Assembly (NCBI RefSeq): GCF_024868665.1
Contig: NC_079890.1
Location: 1,160,391-1,224,390 of the forward strand
DNA from: Triplophysa rosa
Taxonomy: Eukaryota; Chordata; Actinopteri; Cypriniformes; Nemacheilidae
Direction: 5' to 3'
Length of the DNA stretch: 64,000 nt
Under the pieces are notes generated by a model that was given only the letters and a program-made list of their open reading frames with translations, was not told the origin of the DNA and made no database searches. The first letter of the stretch is position 1. Every line of letters begins with the position of its first letter. Of the stretch, positions 20,104-30,499 are shown one piece after another. Made by a program: the position numbers and the translations under genes.

Positions 20104-20990
20104 AGTGAGGGTCAGACCAAACCTCTGACCCTTTGACATACAGGAACATATACATATATATATAACTGAATAAGGCTGTCAGTGTAGACACTATACGGAA
20201 CATTAGCACGCTATGCAGAACATCAGCATCTTCACGGTTTTATTTTCTGGCACTCGTGAGAACAACTAAAAAGGCTAAACAAATGTACTTGTTTATGTTA
20301 TTTAATCTGTTTTTATTAGGAACATGGAATACAGAAGTAAGACGCCATCAGCAGCTTAAGATATCGATAAGATTGTTACACTTGTAGTTGTGATAACAAT
20401 TCTGTCATTATTTACTTAAACTCAAGTTTCAAAACATGGTTACATTTTTAGTTGAGAACAGAAATGGTGGAGAAAAAAGACCAACACTATAAAAATAGAT
20501 CAGACTTGTGTGCCGTTTTCCTCGTCCTGAAATATTATAAATCAGAATTATGAGTTGAGGGAAACGGAAGAAACGTTTTCTAGTAGTGTTTTATTTGTTC
20601 CTATTCGTACACGTCATGTGTCTGTGTGTGATTGACAGCTTGTAATGATGCCTCCTCATTAAAGGTAGTAATACCTGTGTGGCAGGCTGATGACTTTCAG
20701 TTATCAAATATGTTCCTGTGTTCATGACCCTTTTAAAATCTGTGCAGTAGGACGGACTGCATTTATATCTTTAAAGTGCTCGTCTTCGGTTATACAAAAC
20801 ATGTTTTACAACAAATCAAATCATGCAGTTGTAAGTAATGTAGTATCTATAGCGGTGTTTTCTGAGTGATTTGTTTAGGAAATGAAGTTGTCGTGTCACA
20901 GATTTATTTCACTGTTCTTGCTCTGGGTTTCTCTTAATAAAGTCATTCTTGCTCAGTTTTTGTCTTTTATTTGTCACAGTAATAAAGTTC
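20104..20990 (+). terminator. selenos: selenos 3' UTR with two poly(A) signals
   Basis: Runs from the TAA past the SECIS to AATAAA at 20936 and 20981, each followed by T/G-rich sequence (CAGTTTTTGTCTTTTATTTG and GTTCGCTCTCGTGTT). Either signal keeps the SECIS in the mature mRNA. Confidence 0.75.
20641..20696 (+). promoter_or_regulatory. selenos: SECIS element (type II-like) in selenos 3' UTR
   Basis: ATGA at 20645-20648 opposes TGAT at 20688-20691 (the non-Watson-Crick quartet). Twelve nt after ATGA comes the unpaired AAA (20661-20663), followed by a mini-hairpin GGTA-GTAA-TACC (20664-20675). The main stem GCCTCC..CAT pairs with GTG..GGCAGGC with one bulge and one mismatch. The geometry fits a type II SECIS recognised by SBP2, 550 nt after the TGA it recodes. 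Confidence 0.85.
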
Positions 20991-21890
20991 GCTCTCGTGT
21001 TCTATGGAGCAGACACGATCAGAGCATCAAATTGAGCCTTTTTATTGATTTTTAGATTGTAAACATTTTGTATTAAAAGTTTAGGTACATTGAGAACAAT
21101 TAACAGGACTTTTATGTAGTCTTGAATCGTTGGATAAATGACACATTAAAACCATTAGTATTTAAAATTTGATTAACTTCTATATATTTTCCAAATCTAT
21201 TTTGATATGTTAATGGTAAAGCAACAGCACTATTCCATAAAACTTAAGAAATCATGTGAACATGCAGATATTATGACCGTCCACTAGATGGCAGGATTAC
21301 AACATGATGTGGCACGTGCTACAGTTATACGGGACATTTCTTTACAAATGACAAAATTATGATTATAAAACATAAAAATCGAAACGAAATAAAATACTTT
21401 TTTTTCTAAAGACGTTTTAAACTTATTTCAGTACAACACATGGCGTTTAAATGTTATTAGTAATGACGTGCACATGTTCCTTTTGCTTTCACTGAAATCA
21501 TATCATTTACACATTTCCTTTTTAACATATTAAAGTATGTATTGAGATCTTTATTTATTTATTACACATTAATAATTTATATTATTTCGTTTAAAATATT
21601 GAGACGATTTTTTTAACCGAACAGCCGAAAAGGACTGAACTACTTTTAGACACATTATGATTTTATATGACGTTTTTAATAATAATGCGTGACTAATACG
21701 AAAAACACATAATTATCCTTCGCTGAACACAACTCAACCTTGCAAAAATGTACGATGGTCTCCCTACAGTTACCATCATTTAACAATGGTTTTTGCGTTT
21801 AAACGGTGGTCAAACAAATGGTAATAAATTCATTCATTTACAACCGTAAAGCTATTATTAAAGACGTGTATTAAATCTTATTTTACAGGT
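20991..21890. other. AT-rich selenos-chsy1 spacer
   Basis: Strongly AT-rich, with poly-T and TTTATTTATT tracts. Nothing recognised apart from the CTCF-like site at 21281. Confidence 0.6.
21281..21294 (+). promoter_or_regulatory. CTCF-like motif between selenos and chsy1
   Basis: CCACTAGATGGCAG is a close match to the vertebrate CTCF core. It lies 0.3 kb after the last selenos poly(A) signal and 1.1 kb before chsy1, a natural boundary position. Occupancy not known. Confidence 0.5.
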
Positions 21891-22408
21891 TTAAAGTGCG
21901 AGAGGAAAAACGCAACGCTTTTCCCCCGTGCACGTCATCAGCCTACGGCGCGACGTCACGCTCTTCGACCAATCAGGATTAGGCTACGGCGCCTCAAGCG
22001 GGTCAGAAAACCTCTCGCGGTCAAACCGCAGACGCGTTTCGAGCAGCATTCGCTCAATGGCGAGGTAAACGGCGAAGAGGAGGATGCAGCAGCCGAGGTC
22101 CGTTACACGATAGACTGTAAAATCCCCGTGACTTCCCATCGATTTAGTCCCGAAAGCGACGGAGAGACCTTCGTAAATGCGGTCATGACTCGCGCGGAGC
22201 GGATAAACGGCGATTAGATGGCAGTGGGGTGTGATATATGGGGACTGGAGCGATGCAACGTATGCAGACGGCGGCGGTAAACGGCGATTGGCAGCGGTGA
22301 CCATGCTCGGACCCGAACCCAGCGCTCTGGACGGGACTGCTGCTGCTACTGGCGTTTAAAAACAGTCTCGAAGACGAATTAAAGAGCCCAAGACTCGGAG
22401 GCGCGAAC
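21891..22408 (+). promoter_or_regulatory. chsy1: chsy1 CpG-rich promoter and 5' leader
   Basis: Abrupt change from AT-rich to CpG-rich DNA, continuing into exon 1. It contains a CRE-like CGACGTCA (21951), a CCAAT box in GACCAATCAGG (21969-21973) and many CGCG/CGGCG words, but no TATA box. This suits a broad CpG-island promoter. A short upstream reading frame lies at 22303-22359. The transcription start is not fixed. Confidence 0.7.
22303..22359 (+). CDS. Possible upstream ORF in chsy1 leader (18 codons)
   Basis: ATG in a strong TGACCATGC context, reads MLGPEPSALDGTAAATGV and stops 49 nt before the chsy1 ATG, in a different frame. It is real only if the leader begins upstream of it. Confidence 0.3.
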   Translation: MLGPEPSALDGTAAATGV

Positions 22409-22725
22409 ATGGCAGGCAGAAGTCGGAGGTCGTGGTTTAGCGTACTGCTGGGTCTGGTGGTCGGGTTCACCCTGGCGTCCAGGCTCATCTTGCCCCGGGC
22501 CAGCGAGCTGAAGAAAGCGGGACAGAAGCGGAGGGCGAGCGGCGGCGCGGGCGGCTGCGGAGGAGGAGCGATGATGATGATGATGATGATGAAGAAGGAG
22601 CAGCACGGAGGGCTGCTGGTGCCCGCCACGGAGAAGCCGTCGGTGTCCCGCTCCGGCAGTTTCCTGTTCGTGGGCGTCATGACCGCGCAGAAGTACCTGA
22701 ACAACCGCGCCGTGGCCGCATATGG
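22409..22725 (+). CDS. chsy1: chsy1 exon 1
   Basis: ATG in GAACATGG context; signal anchor and stem, ending ..NNRAVAAY plus GG; donor gtaata. The split codon becomes GGG (Gly), where the human protein, from memory, has Arg. Confidence 0.93.
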
Positions 22726-25700
22726 GTAATAAAAAATCACCATGGTAACGGGGCGTCCGCTCATACGTTATTGTCGACATTAACAATAGAAAGTATCACA
22801 GTCTATTGGTGTTAATGGGTATAGTGGGAGTTGTACTGGTTTGAACGGAAACTGATGAACCTCTGCTGGTACTGTGTTGGGTGGGATGTTACCCGGTGGA
22901 TGGGCTCATGCCAAGATATCACAGTCATTTTTGGGTTGCCATGGCAAATTTCTGTAAGGATTGAGAGAGGGCAGGGTTCTGCTGAGCCAAGCGTTTTATT
23001 TGAGGTGTTAAATCAGCAGTAATTTCTTGCCAGCCAGTTTATTTTTTGGTGAATGGCCAGGGTGACCCTTGCTGGAGAAGCCAGACCTTGTATTTCTTAT
23101 GAATATGTGTCTGTCTGTTATCCTTTAGAAGACCATAAAGGGATAATCACCCCAAATTTTGTCCATATTTACTTCCATGTATGCAACCTCGGTGGAACAC
23201 AAAAGAAGATATTTTGAGAAATGTCTTTGTGTTCATTCAATGGGGGTCGGTGTTGTTTGGTTATCAACGTTACTCAAAATATCTTCTTTTGTGTTGTGCA
23301 GAAGAAAGAAAGTCAAAGCGGTTTGAAATGACACGTTCATATTGCTCACCCTGGTTTGCAGTTTCTATTAAAAGTGCACTAATTAAATCGCACGGGCGAC
23401 TAAGAAATGCTGAAGAGAGCTTATCCCCGGTTCTTCTGTATAGAAGAGATTGAAAAGTGTTGTTTGGATGTGTGTGTGTGTGTGTGTGTGTTCATGTTTT
23501 TATATGTTAGTGGGGACCTAAACCTGAATACACACCAACACATGGGGACTCGTGTCACCGTGGGGACCAAAATTGAGGTCCTCATGCGCAAAAAAGCTTA
23601 TAAATTGTACAGAACAATATTTTTTTTTAAATCTAAAAATGCAAAAAGTGTTCTATGATCTTTAGGTTTAGGGATAGGGATAGGGATAGGGGATAGAATA
23701 TACAGTTTGTACAGTATAAAAACATTACGCCTATGGACTGTCACCACGGAGATAATAAACCAGACATGTGTGCGTGCAGATGTCAATGTCAGGTCGACAC
23801 CGTGCTAAAGGTTAACATGCGTATCATTGGATTTCCCTTTTGCTGGGAGCGGGATTTTGGTACAATTAGGTGTTGGCGAGAAGCACAGACGTTATCTGAA
23901 CTAACAATGCTGTCTTTTCACATGTTGGACAGGAATGTTGCATTAAATGCATCTGTAATGCTTGACTGCCCCGAATAGATTTGATTCTGATTTATTATTC
24001 AGTTTCACCAAGAAGGGTCACGGCAGCATGGAGCTTATGGCATTTTTCACTTTATATCCTTTTGTTGACTGCATTTGGATTATTGTTTTTTTTCACATTT
24101 GTAGTTACTAGTAACTCAGTTTGTGGCTTTGTCGTAAAACCACAAGAATCATTTTATTGGCAAGTGATGTTATTCTTTGTCCTTTTCTTGTAAATATTTC
24201 ATCATTTCCACAGTTGTTTCTACTATTTGTATGTATTTACTGGAAAGCTGCATACAAAAAAACAAAGAATTAGATTAAAATGGAATATTTTCATTTTGGT
24301 TCATGTTTTTAGTTTTGAATTATGATTTGTGAATATTTTTTCATTGTTTGCCATTAAATAATGTATATAATTGAATACGATCGGAATATTCTTTAAATTT
24401 GTGCTAAAATTAATAATAGGGGATGACTGATAATATGAGACGTATATAAAACTGAATCAAATAGAGTTTTATTTTGCACACTAGATTATATTTATTTAGG
24501 ATTGTGCAATTAATTGAAATTTAAAGGGATAGTTCATCCAAAAATGAAAATTCTGTGATCATTTACTCACCCTCAGGTTGTTTCAAACCTGTATACTGTA
24601 AATTCAAATGAACACAGAGAAAGATATTTGGAAGAATGTTGGCAATTGTCAGTTCTGGGACATCATCCACTACCATAGTAGGACAAAATCTTGTATTTTT
24701 TTTGTTCTGTTGAACACATAATTTGATATTTAGGAAAACAAAGAGTTCTCAGGCACCTTTGACTACCATTTAATTCTTCCTACTATGGTAGTCAATGATG
24801 TCTTGGAACTGCAAATGACTAACATTCTTCCAAATATCTTTCTTTGTGTTCATCGGAATTTATACAGTTATGAAATGACATGAGCGTGAGTAAATTATGA
24901 CATAATTTTTATTTTGGGGCTGAACTATTCCTTTAATCGAAATTGTCAATTTTGGCCTTTTACAATAAAAAAAAACAAAATAATTGAGGTACAACGATTA
25001 TTGTGCAGCATTCCGTTTTGCAAGAATCCTCTCTTTTCTTGTGATAAAAATCCACCTTTCCTTTTTCTTTACATTTATTTCTTTGTTAAAGTTTTTTTCA
25101 TCTTAATCTATGTCGTTTCAAAATCCCGCCAGTAACCACGTTAAATAACCGTGATCTCAATATTGTGCAAAATAACCGTGATATTGTTTCCTGTCATAAT
25201 CGAGCAGCCCTATATTTATCCAACCGATCCCAAGCATTTTATAAACGGATGTTTATTATCTGTCAGTAAGGTTGTTGAACTGGGAAGAATGAACTAGTCT
25301 GATCATAGACAGTCTCAGGTCATATATTAAAACGGTTTAATGGACGAACATCACACATGAACGTTTTTCTGCCTTGTCTTTTGCGTAGGACCTGGGCCAA
25401 AAGCGTTCCCGGCAAAGTGGAGTTTTTCTCCAGCGAGGGTTCCGACACGTCCATCCCCATCCCCGTCGTGGCGCTGCAGAACGTGGACGACTCGTACCCT
25501 CCGCAGAAGAAGTCCTTCATGATGCTCAAGTACATGCACGACCACTACCTGGACCAGTTCGAGTGGTTCATGCGGGCCGACGACGACGTCTACATCAAGA
25601 GCGAGAAGCTGGAGAGCTTCCTGAGGAGTCTGAACAGCAGCGAGGCCATCTTCCTAGGCCAGACGGGCATGGGCGCGCGCGACGAACTGGGCAAGCTGGC

Positions 25701-25884
25701 GTTGGAGCCCGGGGAGAACTTCTGCATGGGCGGCCCGGGTGTCATCATGAGCCGGGAGGTGCTGCGCCGGATGGTGCCCCACATCCGCCAGTGCCTGCAG
25801 GAGATGTACACCACACACGAGGATGTGGAGGTGGGCCGCTGCGTGCGGCGTTTCGCCGGCGTGCAGTGCGTCTGGTCCTACGAG
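22409..25884 (+). CDS. chsy1: chsy1, chondroitin sulfate synthase 1 (5' part: exons 1 and 2 of 3)
   Basis: Exons 22409-22725 and 25389-25884 join in frame for 271 residues. CHSY1 is a Golgi type II membrane enzyme that alternately adds GlcA and GalNAc to chondroitin. The N-terminus has a short basic cytosolic tail (MAGRSRRS), a membrane anchor at about 9-28 (WFSVLLGLVVGFTLASRLIL), and a Lys/Arg/Gly stem with seven Met (residues 55-61). The GT31-like N-terminal domain follows (SGSFLFVGVMTAQKYLNNRA, FFSSEGSDTSIPIPVV), with the DDD metal/donor-binding motif at about 170-172 in FMRADDDVYIK, then EPGENFCMGGPGVIMSREVL and THEDVEVGRCVRRFAGVQC. The large last exon (chondroitin GalNAc-transferase domain) is not found in the remaining 38 kb. 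Codon use is markedly GC-rich. Confidence 0.95.
22571..22591 (+). repeat. chsy1: (ATG)7 coding repeat in chsy1 stem
   Basis: Seven in-frame ATG codons encode a poly-Met run just after the membrane anchor and next to a Gly-rich tract; likely to vary in length. Confidence 0.9.
23136..23335. mobile_element. Angel-like element in chsy1 intron 1
   Basis: Starts AAAGGGATAATCACCCC and has mirrored AACACAAAAGAAGATATTTT and AAAATATCTTCTTTTGTGTT arms around AATGGGGGTCGGTG. It ends at GTTTGAAATGACA without the usual outer terminus, so it is a slightly shortened copy. Confidence 0.8.
23462..23790. repeat. Teleost dispersed repeat with (TG)n and GGGATA runs
   Basis: A (TG)11 run (23469-23491) is followed by GTGGGGACC motifs, a GGTTTAGGGATAGGGATAGG array (about 23664-23695) and ATATACAGTTTGTACAGTAT. 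I recognise this order as a repeat family common in fish genomes. The telomere-like hexamers are part of the family, not an interstitial telomere. Confidence 0.65.
24497..25212. mobile_element. hAT-type element with near-perfect 8-bp TSD, hosting a nested Angel
   Basis: Ends TAGGATTGTGCAATTAATTG and ATAATCGAGCAGCCCTA, flanked by TATTTATT (24489-24496) and TATTTATC (25213-25220), a 7/8 match. Terminal wording is related to the 13663-14384 element. An Angel-like element fills 24521-24936, leaving only about 300 bp of host element. Confidence 0.82.
24521..24936. mobile_element. Angel-like element nested in a hAT element
   Basis: Palindromic termini TTAAAGGGATAGTTCA and TGAACTATTCCTTTAA. Mirrored inner arms include AAGATATTTGGAAGAATGTT and ACATTCTTCCAAATATCTT, with CTACCATAGTAG/CTACTATGGTAG at the centre. 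Almost complete foldback of 416 bp. Confidence 0.9.
25389..25884 (+). CDS. chsy1: chsy1 exon 2, glycosyltransferase core with DDD motif
   Basis: Acceptor gcgtag, donor gtaaat. Encodes TWAKSVPGKVEFFSSEGSD to RRFAGVQCVWSYE. Long open frames on the other five frames here are shadows of its high GC content. Confidence 0.96.
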
Positions 25885-26421
25885 GTAAATATGACGCGTG
25901 ATGTTGAAGTCATACAGATCTATTTTCTTTTCTTTCATGCTTGAAGATGATGATGGTGCGATCACGTGCTCAAGGGCCTCTCGCATAATCATCAGTGTCC
26001 TCCATTGCCTCCAGGGTCTGGGTTTATTATGCAGGTTGTTTAAAAATCTGCGTCTTTAGTGATCGTTCAAAGAGCTGCAATTTTCAGGCTGGGAAATTAT
26101 AGGTTGGCTGTCAGTAGAAAGAGCTCTCCAGTGCTTTGATCCATCAAAAGAGTTCAGCTATACCTGAGCAGACGACAGTGTAATAACATTGTGTGTTTCA
26201 GCTGTACGTTTTCTTCACATCAGCTCTTTAGAAAGGCTTTGAGTCACAGGAAATGAACGCTGACGCTTGGAGAAAGGCTGACCTTTGACCTTTGCGAGAT
26301 GAGTCATCGGCTCTCCATTATGATGAAGTGCGCCACAAAGTGTGATGGTTTCTTACTTTCTTTGCTTACTTAAGTGTTATCGTCAACTACCTTACAGGAC
26401 GATTGTTTGCGTCTGAGGCCT

Positions 26422-26700
26422 AGTCCACACGAAAACGCAAAAACACGCTATAAACCGCTGTCAACAGCATGCCAAACCAACAGGTGGCGATATAACCCTA
26501 ACCATAAAGCCGTGTTGGCCAATCGGAAGCCTGGAATCTGACGTCAAACGGAGGAGATAGCGGCACGCATTCCAACGCCATACGCCAAGTCTCCGTCTAC
26601 ACGACAACAATGAAACTGGAGTTTCTAAAAATCCTCCCCCTGGCAGGAGTTTTTAAAAACGTTCAGTTTCAGTGACCGAGTATTGCGTTTTCGTGTGGAC
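26422..26700. mobile_element. MITE with GTCCACACGAAAACGC termini
   Basis: Left end AGTCCACACGAAAACGCAAA and right end TTGCGTTTTCGTGTGGAC are inverted copies. About 280 bp, non-coding. Superfamily unknown to me. Confidence 0.8.
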
Positions 26701-27699
26701 GAACGGTCAAACCGCATAGAAAAAAATGCGGTTTCGAAAATACCCGTGTTCTAAGTAAACATCTCCAAACCTGTCAAGAGCATCAAAGAAGTCTATTATA
26801 GGACTGTTGTGGCACAGATCGCCTCCCGAGTTGTCATTACCGTAATGTGTTTTTTTACTTTTCAGCTTTTGTGTAATTCCTATTTTTTCAGTGGTGATTC
26901 TCGCTTCAACTCTCGTTGACTTCAATATTATAAAACACTTATTTAAGTCTGCATAAATTACATTATGGCACTATTTTCATGGCAATTAAGCACATATCTC
27001 TCTGACAGAGCTTATTACCTTAACGGGGAAATATTTGATAAAACTGTCTATTTAAACGTGTTGAATTCCGTTTAATTTAATGAGATTTAAATCAAATACA
27101 TTTCAGTATTGTTTGTTTATTGTAATGTGGTTCAGAATCACTATTGATAATAAAAGGAATTATAATTAAACTATGAGTACAACATTACAGTCATGAGTAA
27201 ATTTAGGCCATGTGCTCACTGCTCAATTGTCAATAAATTGATGCCACGGATGCATCTTCTGTTGCTTAAAATAGTTTAGTTTAGGGAAAACATTCGCTCA
27301 TTTTGATTTTGATTACAGGGTGAAATGAAGATTATGAAGATGTGTACTATGGAAAAGGGAGCGGAAACCTTGGAAGATTAGTGATGTTTGATCTGGATCT
27401 TTCTGCGGGGTTTTATCTGTATTTCCTTTGTGTCTATTAATTTGCAACAATTGGCTTTGAGAGGTGACTCAGGCTTTCACTTTTTCTGCATCTTTCTTTG
27501 TCTTTGTGTACCGTTTAGTCTGCTACTATCATCCATCAAGGCAAGATTATCTCTCTTTTCCATCCGCTCCACTTGTACGAGCCATACGCGTAATTCGTCA
27601 TCGCTTGTTTTCACAAATTGGCCAAAAGGGAAAAATGAAAGGGGTTGGAAAGTTATCAGAGGTGTTGGATGAATCTTTTCGGGCTTGTGGAATGGGTGG

Positions 27700-27980
27700 A
27701 ATTGGAAGCTCTGGGTTTTAATGAGTCTCCGCTGTGACTGGGGCCGCTGGGACTTTAATGTGCATTTGATGTGTACTTTAATTACAGCCGTGCGGGATTA
27801 GCTAGAGACTGCACAGCTGGGTAACCTGCTATTAATGTTGGCACATTCAGCCTCGTGCTCTTTATGGAAACGGCCGAGACCTACTGCATGGCACGTCTGA
27901 ACAAGTCCAATAAGGGCCTTGTTAAAGTGACCTCAAAGATCTCTCGGCTGAAAATGGCAGCCTATTACACTCTTAAATAC
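27700..27980. other. Low-repeat, motif-rich intronic stretch (possible conserved non-coding element)
   Basis: Moderately GC-balanced, without repeat ends, containing TTTAATTACAG, TGTGCATTTGAT and ATTAGCTAG homeodomain/POU-like words. Conservation is inferred only from sequence character. Confidence 0.2.
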
Positions 27981-28546
27981 TGATATTAAGCAATTTTGTC
28001 TGTTTGGAGCCTTTGAGACGTGTGTGTGTGTCTGTGGTGCTGGACAAATTCAGTTTGTTTATGGGCTGAGTGTAATTTGACCTCCGCTTTGGGTTCGGAG
28101 CGACATTTATGAGAGAATTTCAGTCAATGCTGTGTTTCTTGTGGGAGGAGCGAAATTAGCAAAAAAGTATACAACATTTTTGTTAATAGGTTTGTATATC
28201 AAATTCATATTTACAAATTCATTTACATTTCTAATAGTCACAAACCTTTTTCTTTTTGTATATTTCAGTAAATCTGTTAAATGCATTGTTATGGGTTTCC
28301 CAAGCCTCTCCATCACACAATTTGTCCATTTTGATGCTTTTATCAGCCTAGGTTTTGTATAAAATTGAAAAGAAAATCCTCAATTCAGTCCGAATCATCT
28401 TCAGATCTTGAAACAGTCTGCTTTAGACTGAAATCATTGCACAATGATGTCATTGATAAAGTAAGTGGGTGCATCTTCTTTGTGTTTGTCGAGTGATCGG
28501 ATTGAGATGCTGGAGGACATTTGCACTTTATATTAATCGTATAAGG

Positions 28547-29498
28547 CAGGGTTTTTCCTGCATATAAAAATTGGAGGTGGCCGCCTCTGTCAAATTTCAT
28601 GCCGCCTCCGACTCTCATCAAAATTATGTTTGGTGTTTTTACAAAAACACTGGTCATTTGCGACATTACACCGCTATTGAGGCACTGTTTTGTTATAAGC
28701 GCAGTGAGACGCTGGAGAGTTGCAGTTTATTTTCCTCAGCTCTATTAGCTGTATTTCGTGGCTGTTCAGGTGAATATTGTTTATTTTGCATTCTTGTACG
28801 TTCAATATCTTAAAAATGTTTCTTCAATTAAGGTGGTGTTCATCAATGTAATGTTTTAAGTACAGATGGCTCGTTGAATCCGTTTACACAACGTACACTG
28901 TACACTTTGAGTTCGCCTGTGAGAACACACAGAACGACTCGCAAATGAATGACTCTTTTGAACCGATTCGTTTAAACAATAGAAACGAACATTTAAAGCC
29001 CATTAAACCACAAAAAATGCAGGATATGAATTAGTAAGACTGTTAAATTCAGTTGGCTCTTGTGGGCTAAAAATGATAAAAGCTTATATTTGATTTTAAA
29101 CAACTTTTCTGTTTGGTTGAATTAATTTTATATTTTCTAAAAATGTTTTATATAACTTAATAATTGTCATTTTAATCTAATTTTTTCGGTTTCACAGACC
29201 AGGCTTGAGGCTAGTCCCAGACTAAAATAAATGTGTGACTTGTCTTAACTCAATATAACATGCCCAGAAATATCTTCAAATATATCAGTGCCACTGTTTT
29301 GTCTTGAGATGCACACCAGTCATGTATTCATAAAGGCAATTTTATAAAAGCGATGTAAATATCTTAATTCCACTAAGGCTTAGTCCTGGCTTATGCTGTG
29401 TCTGTGAAACCGGTCCTTAATAAGTTGTTTGTAAAGTGTTTGTTTATGCCACTTAAAGGTACGGTAGGCGTGCACAGGATGAGCCAGGAAACACCCTG
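28547..29498 (-). mobile_element. hAT-like element, left member of an inverted pair
   Basis: Begins CAGGGTTTTTCCTGCATA..AATTGGAGG and ends GAGCCAGGAAACACCCTG. It is the reverse-oriented relative of 29713-30499, with matching blocks throughout (GGCCGCCTC, ACGACTCGCAAATGAATGAC, GCCACTTAAAGGTACGGTAG). It is enlarged by a 227-bp MITE at 29187-29413. Without that insertion it is about 725 bp. Confidence 0.8.
29187..29413. mobile_element. MITE with CGGTTTCACAGAC termini, nested
   Basis: Left CGGTTTCACAGACCAGGCTT, right AGTCCTGG..GTCTGTGAAACCGG. Inside are CTAGTCCCAGACTAAAAT and TTTTGTCTTGAGATGCACAC, wording I know from a widespread fish MITE. It splits the left arm of the foldback, so it inserted after that arm formed. 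Confidence 0.85.
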
Positions 29499-29712
29499 AG
29501 AAGGTCCTTGGTTTTTATTCGTAAAACCGATAACACTGTGATGTAACTTGCTCTTACGGGAAGTTCTTAAAATCTGTTTTCTTAACCGTGCCTTTCAGTG
29601 TAAGCGCGAACAAATGCAGAAGTTCTTATCAAGATAAAATGTAGTGATGGAGCGGCGATTTGTTTGAACGAGTGAGATTGCATTGTCACAGATGTTCTCT
29701 CCAAAAGACACA

Positions 29713-30499
29713 CAGGGTTTTTCCTGGCTCAAAATGAGGCGGAGGTGGTCCCATCCTAATCTTTCACACACACACGAAGGCCTACTGTACTTTAAGTGGC
29801 TTAACCAAAGTGACTTTGACATATTAAAAGTTCTAATAAAATTAGATAAAAATGACAATTATTAAGTTATATAAAACATTACTTTATTCAACCAAACAGA
29901 AATGTTTTTTTAATCAAATAAAGCTTTTTATCATTTTCAATTAACTTCTCAGCCCACAATAGCCAACTGAATGAACCAGTCTTACTAAATGATCAAAGCT
30001 CATTCACATCTTTCATTCTCTGCGGTTCACTTTAAATGATTCAATGATCTCTTATATTCGCTAGTGACTGAAAAGTTCAATAGTTTAAATGAATCGGTTC
30101 AAATGAGTCATTCGTGTGCGAGTTGTTCTGAACGCAATGTGCGTTCATACTGGCGAACTCGCTGTGTGCAGTATACGCTGATTCAACGATCCAATTGCAC
30201 AAGTTAAAGACATTACGATGATGGACGTCATGTTAGTTAAATACTTGGATGCAAAACAAACAGCCGTGAAACACAGGCTGGCTCTTGGTCTGAAACTCTT
30301 TTTAGCGCCTCAGTGTGCTGATAACGAAACAGCGCCTCCACTGTGGCGTAATGCCGCAACTGCAGTTACAAATGACAGTCTGTTAAATGCATGCAGCATT
30401 TCTTGTGAAGACTCGCAACATAATTTTGGCGAGAGTCTGAGGCGGCAGACATTTGACGGAGGCGGCCGCCTCCAATTTCTCTATGCAGGAAAAACCCTG
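29713..30499 (+). mobile_element. hAT-like element, right member of an inverted pair
   Basis: Starts CAGGGTTTTTCCTGGCTCA and ends AATTTCTCTATGCAGGAAAA plus ACCCTG; CAGGGTTTTTCC-type ends suggest hAT. 787 bp. No transposase frame. A third, 5'-shortened copy lies at 50262-50611. No clear 8-bp duplication was found for this or its partner. Confidence 0.8.

Noticed and set aside
19943..20128. 61-codon plus-strand open frame over the end of selenos
   Set aside because: Shadow frame across the last selenos exon; the true frame uses TGA as selenocysteine and ends at 20103.
22183..22786. Long minus-strand open frames (up to 193 codons) over chsy1 exon 1
   Set aside because: GC-rich shadow frames antisense to the promoter and exon 1; composition explains them.
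23664..23695. GGGATA/GGTTTAGGG run as an interstitial telomere
   Set aside because: It is the internal part of a dispersed fish repeat with (TG)n and GTGGGGACC motifs, not a TTAGGG array.
25563..25901. Overlapping 112-codon frames within chsy1 exon 2
   Set aside because: Out-of-frame shadows of the GC-rich exon; the chsy1 frame itself is conserved.
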